Shown here: positions 58,239-64,000 of the stretch, in pieces
Position numbering within the stretch: the stretch's first letter is position 1
Layout: each line of letters opens with the position of its first letter
Origin: a virus
Virus record (IMG/VR): IMGVR_UViG_3300043219_000566
Location: 124,001 to 188,000 of that record
Length of the DNA stretch: 64,000 nt
Direction: 5' to 3' (one strand)
Position numbers and translations under genes: made by a program
Notes under the pieces: model-generated
What the model saw: the letters and a program-made list of their open reading frames with translations, nothing else
Database searches by the model: none
Told to the model about the DNA's origin: nothing

Positions 58239-59147
58239 TCACACTGCGGATTCCATACGGGCTCGTCTCCGGGAGTCCGTCTCCGGATTGTCCGACATGC
58301 GCAAGAGTGCTTTCTGCAGCGTCTTGCCGTCCATCGCGAATTTGTTGGTCAAGTGGTTCACCGGAGTCTTGAACGGATTCCACTCCTTGAGGTACCGGTT
58401 ACGTACGTCGCTGCGCCCGCCACCCCAGACCACGTGCGGTGTACCAGTAGCCGCAGCCAGGTGCATCGGCCCCGAAGAGGAACCGACCACCATTCCACCC
58501 AAATGGAAAATGGCCAGCAAATCGTCGAGGCTGGTCTTGTTCAACAGATCGATCCCGCGGATCTCGAACAGCGGAGCGAACCCGGCCGTGCGCCCGACAG
58601 TGACGAACTGACGCTTGTGCTTGCGTGCCCACCGATAAGCCGCTTCGTACGCGCCCAGCGGCGTGTTCTTCTTCTTGCTGCGCGAGATATGCCGAAGATG
58701 AAAAATCACCGCCTTGGGCTTGATCGTCTCAGCCCAGTGCTCCAGCTGCTCATCTGACGGCCGTAGCAACGCGAAAGCCCGGTGCCGCATCTTGAAGCGA
58801 TGGTAGCGGTACTTCGACTTGGGCAAACGCACCGACACAACGTCGTGCCCGCTGGCCACCAGCTTCTCGACCTGCTGATCGCAGCGCACACAGTGCGCCT
58901 TGTAGTGGTTGTAGGCATCAGGGCGGTGCAGCACGAAAGCGTTGCCCTCGGTGCAATCTTCGTGCTCGGCGAAGGTGTCGAACTCCGCAACGAAGTCGCG
59001 GTAAATACCCTCGTGCCCAGAACGAACCACGGCGAACGTGTGCTCGAACGGACCTTGCTCCTGGAACACAAACCGGCAGTGAGTTGCCCAATTTGTCAAT
59101 TCCCATCCTAATTCTCCATAGAACGGGTAACAATACAACACACGCAT
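58239..59147 (-). CDS. GT9/heptosyltransferase-like glycosyltransferase
   Basis: A 302-residue protein starting MRVLYCYPFYGELGWELTNW. GELGWEL and the C-terminal GSSSGPMHLAAATGTPHVVW match the donor-side signature of family 9 (ADP-heptose:LPS heptosyltransferase) and related GT-B transferases. The middle (PKAVIFHLRHISRSKKKNTP; FVTVGRTAGFAPLFEIRGID) fits the second Rossmann half. With the GmhA-like isomerase this suggests a heptose or related sugar is added to some acceptor. No signal or membrane segment. Confidence 0.8.
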   Translation of the reverse strand: MRVLYCYPFYGELGWELTNWATHCRFVFQEQGPFEHTFAVVRSGHEGIYRDFVAEFDTFAEHEDCTEGNAFVLHRPDAYNHYKAHCVRCDQQVEKLVASGHDVVSVRLPKSKYRYHRFKMRHRAFALLRPSDEQLEHWAETIKPKAVIFHLRHISRSKKKNTPLGAYEAAYRWARKHKRQFVTVGRTAGFAPLFEIRGIDLLNKTSLDDLLAIFHLGGMVVGSSSGPMHLAAATGTPHVVWGGGRSDVRNRYLKEWNPFKTPVNHLTNKFAMDGKTLQKALLRMSDNPETDSRRRARMESAV

Positions 59148-59151
59148 ATTG

Positions 59152-59979
59152 CTACTCGATCCCGAACTGGTGCTTCAGCTCGTCGGTTAACGGCACTTGC
59201 CCGCTCCCGGTCTGCTTGATACCGGAGTAGTTGAAGCCAGTTCCGGTCACGTAGATCGCTGCGCGGAAAGGCAACTTGGCCGTATCACGCCCCGTATTAC
59301 GCAGCCGCTTGAACACGGACGCGTGCCCCGCAAACAGCCAGTGGGTCTTGCGCTCGAACGTGTTGACGCTGTGCGTCGCAGCGAACTGGTCCTTCTCCCA
59401 CTGAACCAGCCGCACGACGTTGCAAGTCCCGCAGATCTTGTGGAACCCGTTCACCTCGCGAAGAGAGTCCTCACCCACCCGCCAGGAGTAGCCGCGCGTC
59501 ACAGTATGCCCGCCCGGCCACTCGCCGTCATGCGCCAGCGCGTGCGCTACCACGTCGCGGTGCACCAGGTCGTCCGAGTCGACGAACATCACCCACTGCG
59601 CCTCGGGGTCAGCAAGCGCCGCGCTCAAGTTGATCTTGAGCTTCGAGTATTTATCGCCTATGCGCCGACGACGCACGTCCGGCAATTTGTCCAGCACCTT
59701 GCCAGCCAGCTGATTGTACATGTCCAGATTGATATCGGGCGGCCTCGGGAAATCAGCAGAATGAACTGCTATGCGCTGCGGATCTGCCACGTGCAACGGC
59801 GGCAACTCATGCGCCGCCAGGTGAATCATAAAGTCTCGCTCGCTCTGATTAAGCAGCGACTTCAAGCAACGGTCCAGCGTCGCCTCGACACTGCCGCCGC
59901 CTGGAGCATCGGACGCGTCCCAACGCCCGCGCGCCATCACCGACGACATCACCGGCACGCAGAAATGGAATCTAGCCAT
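59152..59979 (-). CDS. Family 2-like glycosyltransferase
   Basis: A 275-residue GT-A-like protein. It has TLDRCLKSLLNQSERDFMIH at the start, and NLSAALADPEAQWVMFVDSD with DSDD as the likely metal-binding motif. The rest carries HKICGTCNVVRLVQWEKDQF and LFAGHASVFKRLRNTGRDTA. SD is GGGGGAG. It lies next to the GT9-like gene and is probably part of the same glycan-building set. Acceptor unknown. Confidence 0.8.
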   Translation of the reverse strand: MARFHFCVPVMSSVMARGRWDASDAPGGGSVEATLDRCLKSLLNQSERDFMIHLAAHELPPLHVADPQRIAVHSADFPRPPDINLDMYNQLAGKVLDKLPDVRRRRIGDKYSKLKINLSAALADPEAQWVMFVDSDDLVHRDVVAHALAHDGEWPGGHTVTRGYSWRVGEDSLREVNGFHKICGTCNVVRLVQWEKDQFAATHSVNTFERKTHWLFAGHASVFKRLRNTGRDTAKLPFRAAIYVTGTGFNYSGIKQTGSGQVPLTDELKHQFGIE

Positions 59980-60175
59980 GCCGCTCCCCCAGTACCAGTA
60001 GCACGATCATCGTAACCAGCGTTGCTACACCGACTACGACCACCAAGATAGCAAGAAAGCTGGGCTCGGGTTTCCCAGCCGCACGAAACCCAGACACCTT
60101 GATCATCTCCGGCTCAAAGTCGAACTTCGGAGGCTCAGAGACGTTATCACAATCCGGCAATTTCACCGGGGGCAT
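59972..60175 (-). CDS. Small single-pass membrane protein
   Basis: A 67-residue protein from ATG 60175 (MPPVKLPDCDNVS) with GGAGGT upstream. A soluble polar half is followed by one C-terminal membrane segment (FLAILVVVVGVATLVTMIVL). It overlaps the GT2 start by eight bases. It sits beside a lipoprotein gene and another small hydrophobic gene; lysis-related roles are possible but unproven. Confidence 0.65.
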   Translation of the reverse strand: MPPVKLPDCDNVSEPPKFDFEPEMIKVSGFRAAGKPEPSFLAILVVVVGVATLVTMIVLLVLGERHG

Positions 60176-60188
60176 GATCACCTCCGCA

Positions 60189-60413
60189 TTAGAACAGCGC
60201 GTTGAACAAAACGTCCATCGCGCTCTCTCCCCCGAACATCTCTGTGTTGTCCTGGAACAGCTGCCAACAGGTCTCGCGCCCAGACGAAGACTCCAAGCAC
60301 GCCGACAGATCCATGCCATCGACGTCCTCGGCAAACGGAGCGAACGGCGTCAGCAAGCAGCCGGGAAAAGCCAACAGAACCACGGGTAACAACCAACGCA
60401 GCTTGCGTCTCAT
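60189..60413 (-). CDS. Small lipoprotein
   Basis: A 74-residue protein with a type II signal peptide: MRRKLRWLLPVVLLAFPGC, a positively charged start, hydrophobic core and LAFPGC lipobox. The mature part is acidic with three further Cys. It should be lipid-anchored in a host membrane. With a partner membrane protein next door it might be an outer-membrane spanin, but typical spanin pairing features are absent. Confidence 0.65.
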   Translation of the reverse strand: MRRKLRWLLPVVLLAFPGCLLTPFAPFAEDVDGMDLSACLESSSGRETCWQLFQDNTEMFGGESAMDVLFNALF

Positions 60414-60415
60414 AG

Positions 60416-60535
60416 CTACTCCACCTTTCTATGCGGCCACCGCCACAGCGCGAGGCCAAGCACCCACGGCGCGAGACGCCCCAGCGGGACGTCCCACGCA
60501 ACCCAAATCAGAAATCGCTGCAACATCCTCCTCAT
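60416..60535 (-). CDS. Tiny hydrophobic protein
   Basis: A 39-residue frame whose ATG at 60535 overlaps the upstream stop (ATGA), starting MRRMLQRFLIWVAWD. The centre (VPLGRLAPWVLGLALWRW) is Trp/Leu-rich, so a membrane peptide is possible. It is too short to be sure it is made; a second ATG at 60526 is an alternative start. Confidence 0.45.
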   Translation of the reverse strand: MRRMLQRFLIWVAWDVPLGRLAPWVLGLALWRWPHRKVE

Positions 60536-60795
60536 GCGCCGACCTCGAACCAGTCCTCGGCCAGCACGTCGGTCTGGCTCGCGAGCCACGGGACCAGATC
60601 GCCCTGCACAGTCGTGATGAAGATGTACGGCAAGCTCATCTTGAAAACAATCTTGCCTTCGCGAGCAATGCGGGTGTCGCTCTCGGGTACTTGAAGCATG
60701 AGATTCTGGTTCGGACCGTTCCATCCCTTCCGTGCCACTCGTTTACCTGCCTTCAGTCGAGCAATTGCCTCTCCAAAACCAAAGTCCGGTTCCAT
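60532..60795 (-). CDS. DUF2829 protein (Tad2 anti-Thoeris family)
   Basis: An 87-residue protein with the family pattern: FGFGEAIARLKAGKRVARKG followed by WNG at the start, SLPYIFITTVQGDLVPWLAS and SQTDVLAEDW at the end. DUF2829 includes Tad2, a phage protein that sequesters the signalling nucleotide of Thoeris defence. Whether this one acts against Thoeris or another signal is untested; the family assignment is by pattern recognition. SD AGGAGA. Confidence 0.8.
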   Translation of the reverse strand: MEPDFGFGEAIARLKAGKRVARKGWNGPNQNLMLQVPESDTRIAREGKIVFKMSLPYIFITTVQGDLVPWLASQTDVLAEDWFEVGA

Positions 60796-60822
60796 CTGTG
60801 TTCTCCTGATAGAAATCCAACC

Positions 60823-61797
60823 TCATACCGCGCCCCCGATTATTCGCAGAATGTGTCTAGCCGCGACCGGAAGCGACAACTCCCGCTCATAGTACTCCCG
60901 CGGGCGGAACGATCTCCAGTCGCCCAGCACTTCGGAGAGAACTTTCACAAACGTGTCCTTGGTGAAGGTACGTCCCGTCTCAGGCGTGATGTATTGGCTG
61001 TGCCAGAGCCGCGTGCCCTCCGAGACAACGATCGGAGTATCGCAGGCCAGAGCCTCGGGAATCACCCGCGGGCAGCTGTCCTTGCCCGCCGTCATCACTA
61101 CGGCGACCTTGGCGCGCGCGTACAGACTCGGCAAGTCAGCACGCCGTACCCAGCCAGTGAAGCTAGTATTGGGAAATTTAGCAGGCCAGCCCCGCCGTCC
61201 GATTCCCACGTGCAGCAAACGCACCCCGCGCAAATTCGGCAACAGAAAACGATGGCCCTTATTGGCGTTGTGGTTGAAATTGGCCACGTAGATCACGTCG
61301 AACTCGGGATGAGCAGATATCGGGGAAGCAGGCCGGAAGATATTGTCGGCCGCCGGTTTGACGAACAACTGCGCGTTGTAGCCGTTAGCTTGCGCCCGCT
61401 CCAGCTGCTCGGGTGTGTCTACCAGCACCAGATCCCAGTGCTGCCTCGGCCCGGGGATCACCCGCTGCCCGGCCCCGTAGTGGATCTTGAAGGCCTTCGG
61501 GAACTGCGCAGCCTTGGCCCGATGGATTTTGAAGCCGCCGCGGGTGAACACGACATCCGGGTCAAAGGACACCGGCGTCTGAGCGTAGCGCGCTACCCAG
61601 CGCTCCACGAAGTTCTCGCGGTACTGCGCCCTCCGCTTGCCCTTCTCGTACCACACCTCGCCGTAGCCGCCCGTCTGGTTGACCAGCTCCCAGGCCAGTT
61701 GCGTCCACATGTCGTCGTTCTGCTCCAGCTTGTCGAACATGATCTGACGCGCCGGACGATCGCTAGGCACTTGCCCGCGCAGGAATAACAGTTTCAT
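60823..61797 (-). CDS. Family 4-like glycosyltransferase
   Basis: A 324-residue GT-B enzyme from ATG 61797 (MKLLFLRGQVPSDR), with GAGGA upstream. The C-terminal half carries GWVRRADLPSLYARAKVAVV and SCPRVIPEALACDTPIVVSE, the GT4 donor-binding E-x7-E region, and an N-terminal half with WDLVLVDTPEQLERAQANG. It most likely adds a sugar to a polysaccharide or glycan; acceptor unknown. Confidence 0.82.
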   Translation of the reverse strand: MKLLFLRGQVPSDRPARQIMFDKLEQNDDMWTQLAWELVNQTGGYGEVWYEKGKRRAQYRENFVERWVARYAQTPVSFDPDVVFTRGGFKIHRAKAAQFPKAFKIHYGAGQRVIPGPRQHWDLVLVDTPEQLERAQANGYNAQLFVKPAADNIFRPASPISAHPEFDVIYVANFNHNANKGHRFLLPNLRGVRLLHVGIGRRGWPAKFPNTSFTGWVRRADLPSLYARAKVAVVMTAGKDSCPRVIPEALACDTPIVVSEGTRLWHSQYITPETGRTFTKDTFVKVLSEVLGDWRSFRPREYYERELSLPVAARHILRIIGGAV

Positions 61798-61839
61798 GCA
61801 GTTTCCTCGACGAGAACCGATCACCACAGCTCAACGACG

Positions 61840-62178
61840 TTACATCGACTTCTCTTGCTTCCGCTGCAACCGCAAGCGGACAAATTGCATCGACTCCCAA
61901 CACGCCCGCAACCAGAGTTTCTCTCCCTGGTTCAACACAATTCCGCCGCCGTCCTCGTCGTCCAAACGCAACGGATCAGGTTTCAACGTCAGCTTCTTCT
62001 CCCAACCGCAATCGCCCATTCGCACAACGATTTCGCCGGTCTCCAAATTACCCTCGAAGACCGCCTGTTCGCCGTGTTCGTTTTCGTAGTAACCGTGCTG
62101 AATTTCCTGTCGGTCACCATCGATCTCGGGCGGTGGGCCACTATCCTTGCACTGGTGATTAGAAACTCTGAACAGCAT
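61840..62178 (-). CDS. Unknown 112-residue protein
   Basis: A soluble acidic beta-rich protein (MLFRVSNHQCKDSG) with GGGAGA before the ATG. It has a possible beta hairpin (EQAVFEGNLETGEIVVRMGD) and a basic C-terminal helix (LWLRACWESMQFVRLRLQRK). No family recognised. Confidence 0.6.
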   Translation of the reverse strand: MLFRVSNHQCKDSGPPPEIDGDRQEIQHGYYENEHGEQAVFEGNLETGEIVVRMGDCGWEKKLTLKPDPLRLDDEDGGGIVLNQGEKLWLRACWESMQFVRLRLQRKQEKSM

Positions 62179-62193
62179 ACCGATCTCCCTTTG

Positions 62194-62964
62194 TCAAAAC
62201 CATTCGTCAACGCGCCCGCCCATGATCTCGAACAACTTCCGATTCCACGGTTTGTAAAACTTCCGCAGCTCGGCCCGTAAGCCGGGGTCCATGTCGCAGC
62301 CGTGATCCGTCTTCCAATTGCGAAACGCGCCTGCCACCGGAGCAGGCCGGTCCCGCTCAACGAACTTCATCTCGACTGTCTTGGGGGTGTAGGGATCAAC
62401 ACCCAGCCACGCGAACAGCTTATTGGTCTCGACAGTCGTGTTAGCCGCCATGCGCTCCTGCACCAAGAAGTACAGCTGCGCGCGCCAGTCGGAGAAAAAT
62501 GGGAATACCGCCCGCTCCAACTGCTGGAAATACTGCCCACGTTTCCGTGGGCTCGACCCAGCCGAGAACCGCTTGAACTTCTTGATCTTCACCGGCTTGA
62601 GATGGTGCATCCAGAACTCGCTCAACATCCGGTCCACCGGCTCACGCACACAGAGAATCAGCTTCACCCCGGGGATCTGGCTGCTGATCCGGCGCAGAGC
62701 CATCGGGCTCTCGATGTAGTTGGCGCACTTCTCCCCGGCCAACTGCGTTGCGTTGCTGAAGCAACCCTGATACCAGCCGGTACCCCGGGAGAAAACGTGA
62801 TACGGCCCATCGTTGTTCCAGAAGCGGATCTCCGTCGAAGTCCGCTTCGGGTCCTCCGCATTCTTGCCCATCGTGATCTGCGGGTGCTCATTCAAATTCC
62901 GCCACAGCGCAGTCGTCCCGCACTTCATGGAACCAACAATGATGAAATCAGGAAACTTGGGCAC
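62194..62964 (-). CDS. Sulfotransferase
   Basis: A 256-residue PAPS-dependent sulfotransferase, starting at GTG 62964 (GGAGA six bases upstream). It has the 5'-phosphosulfate loop FPDFIIVGSMKCGTTALWRN and the 3'-phosphate region IPGVKLILCVREPVDRMLSE. It would transfer sulfate to a sugar or protein, perhaps the glycan made by nearby enzymes. A second sulfotransferase-like gene lies further right. Confidence 0.85.
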   Translation of the reverse strand: MPKFPDFIIVGSMKCGTTALWRNLNEHPQITMGKNAEDPKRTSTEIRFWNNDGPYHVFSRGTGWYQGCFSNATQLAGEKCANYIESPMALRRISSQIPGVKLILCVREPVDRMLSEFWMHHLKPVKIKKFKRFSAGSSPRKRGQYFQQLERAVFPFFSDWRAQLYFLVQERMAANTTVETNKLFAWLGVDPYTPKTVEMKFVERDRPAPVAGAFRNWKTDHGCDMDPGLRAELRKFYKPWNRKLFEIMGGRVDEWF

Positions 62965-62997
62965 GCCGGATCTCCAGAGCACAACGAGTATGGCTTA

Positions 62998-63318
62998 CTA
63001 CGTACCCGACTCGCGCTTTCGCCGGTCCAGTTCAATGCGTAGTCTTTTGCCCGCAGTAAGCATATTCGTAAGCAACGCTTGCAAGCGCGCGTCGTACGCG
63101 GCCGGAGTAGCGCACTCGTGCTCGTACGGAACGGGCACAAAATGGTCAGGTTCAAACCACATGCGGTTGATAAATTTTGAATCCACCGGCAAATTGCCGC
63201 TCTCATCGCGCGCAAAAATACGATTGGCCAATCGATCCACTTCGTCCTTGAACTTGTTGAACGCGAGATCAAACTCTCGCGGATCAGCATCCCCGCCTAG
63301 TCCGCCACTTTTAGCCAT
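62998..63318 (-). CDS. Small unknown protein
   Basis: A 106-residue charged, helical protein (MAKSGGLGGDADPR) with GGAGGT upstream. It has a helix (FDLAFNKFKDEVDRLANRIF) and a basic end. It sits between the two sulfotransferase-like genes. No family recognised. Confidence 0.6.
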   Translation of the reverse strand: MAKSGGLGGDADPREFDLAFNKFKDEVDRLANRIFARDESGNLPVDSKFINRMWFEPDHFVPVPYEHECATPAAYDARLQALLTNMLTAGKRLRIELDRRKRESGT

Positions 63319-63339
63319 CGAACACCTCCATCATGCGTA

Positions 63340-64000
63340 TCAATGGGCTGCAACGCCCAAATCGACCTCGATTGGTCCGAATACCGCGTCGCTCAGGCGA
63401 CGCACCTCCGCGTCATCCACTACGCGCTGCAGCGGGCGTGCTAGCCCGCGATGCTCCCCGGTGAGCTGCTCCCAGCGCCGCAACACGTTCATGTCCTGGC
63501 CGCGTCCGTCCAGATCCAAGTAGTCGAACGAACTGCCTTGCCCGTGACGAGACACACGCTGCAGCCCAGCGTCGCTGAACGGTACGTCCAGCCATTCGGC
63601 CAACTCACGCCGGTACTCCTCGTCGACGAACCAGCGGTTGTAGTTCACCCGGAGCGCGTCTGGGTAGTGCTCCAGCTCGCCCAGGAACTCGCGCGCGTGC
63701 GCCTTCCACAGCTCCACAGCCCAGTCCAGATGCAGCGGGCTCATCGCTATTCGCAAAGGAAGTTTCTCGGGGGTCTGATTCCACGGAGCCACTGACCACA
63801 CCAGACGGCTAGCAAACGTGTTGTACGGATCTCGCAGCACCAAGATGCAGCGCCGACGACGAGCGCGCCCCAAATGCAGTTGTTCGTAAGCCCCGTAGCG
63901 TGAATTAGCCGCGATCTGCGACGGAATCACGTGAGGAAAGTACTCCTCGAAATTGACGATTGCGGTATTCAGAAATCCGGGACGGCGCGCAGTCTGCCGA
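63340..64000 (-). CDS. Partial sulfotransferase-like protein (5' end outside window)
   Basis: The frame is open to the right edge, so the N-terminus is missing; the codons before the GTG at 63930 read FLNTAIVNFEEYFPHV and belong to the same protein. Near the edge RRCILVLRDPYNTFASRLVW matches the 3'-phosphate-binding region of sulfotransferases. Later parts have VNYNRWFVDEEYRRELAEWL. The 5'-phosphosulfate loop is not in the window. It may be a second sulfotransferase or a relative acting on phage or host glycans. Confidence 0.7.
   Translation of the reverse strand, partial: RQTARRPGFLNTAIVNFEEYFPHVIPSQIAANSRYGAYEQLHLGRARRRRCILVLRDPYNTFASRLVWSVAPWNQTPEKLPLRIAMSPLHLDWAVELWKAHAREFLGELEHYPDALRVNYNRWFVDEEYRRELAEWLDVPFSDAGLQRVSRHGQGSSFDYLDLDGRGQDMNVLRRWEQLTGEHRGLARPLQRVVDDAEVRRLSDAVFGPIEVDLGVAAH

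Noticed and set aside
59972-60413. Classical i-spanin/o-spanin pair.
   Set aside because: The membrane segment of the first protein is C-terminal, not N-terminal, and neither has the usual periplasmic coiled-coil or Pro-rich region; only the lipobox fits.
57297-61788. Plus-strand open frames of 486 codons (57297-58757) and 528 codons (60202-61788).
   Set aside because: Antisense to recognisable genes (DUF4406 fusion, GT9, Tad2-like, GT4). GC-rich codon use gives long chance frames on the other strand.
1-64000. tRNA genes, large terminase, tape measure and DNA polymerase.
   Set aside because: None was recognised. tRNAs cannot be excluded by eye; terminase and tape measure probably lie outside the window.

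Overview
The window is a continuous piece of a tailed, contractile-tailed (myovirus-type) double-stranded DNA phage genome, or a prophage-like contig of one. The evidence is a tail sheath, a probable tail tube, an HK97-type capsid protein, a prohead protease and a portal. Every supported gene lies on the minus strand, so the window reads from right (about 64000) to left (1). Genes are packed with ATGA, TAATG and TGATG overlaps and strong Shine-Dalgarno (SD) sequences. GC is moderately high by eye. No rRNA, tRNA, CRISPR array or insertion sequence was seen. No intergenic stretch exceeds 300 bases; the largest, about 200 bases at 48925-49122, holds a clear sigma70-like promoter. The host cannot be named; heptose-type sugar genes would fit a Gram-negative host, but that is inference.

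Right third (about 64000-49000): accessory and metabolic genes. It holds glycosyltransferases (two or three GT2-like, one GT9/heptosyltransferase-like, one GT4-like), a GmhA-like SIS sugar isomerase and two sulfotransferase-like genes, which look like a glycan-building and sulfating cassette. It also holds thymidylate kinase, ThyX, a DUF4406/DUF6378 fusion, a DUF2829 protein (the family of the Tad2 anti-Thoeris protein), an XRE-HTH/sigma region 4 fusion and several small zinc-ribbon proteins. Small hydrophobic and lipoprotein genes lie at 59972-60535.

Middle (about 49000-37600): a class II (B12-type) ribonucleotide reductase interrupted by an HNH-containing intein, a RuvC-like nuclease, a DnaQ-like exonuclease, unknown genes, and two good intrinsic terminators (39554-39586 and 38683-38726).

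Left part (about 37600-1): virion genes. In transcription order: portal with a zinc-finger insertion; a block of low-complexity and glycine-zipper proteins, including a 2H-phosphoesterase/GNAT fusion; a multisubunit-type RNA polymerase; candidate internal virion proteins; prohead protease; probable scaffold; a possible decoration protein; major capsid protein; poly-serine connector-region proteins; sheath; tube. The RNA polymerase is unusual: beta and the N-terminal half of beta-prime, including the DFDGD catalytic loop, form one 1465-residue protein. The bridge helix, trigger loop and C-terminal half of beta-prime are a separate 617-residue protein about 2 kb downstream, with five small genes between. 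Its place inside the virion cluster suggests, but does not prove, a packaged (virion) polymerase.

The main leads are the fused and split RNA polymerase, the XRE-sigma4 protein that might direct it or host polymerase, a recurring palindrome GTAGCGCGCTAC at gene ends (twice just upstream of promoter-like sequences that would give almost leaderless mRNAs), the 2H/GNAT fusion and the Tad2-like protein as possible counter-defence genes, and the glycan/sulfation cassette.
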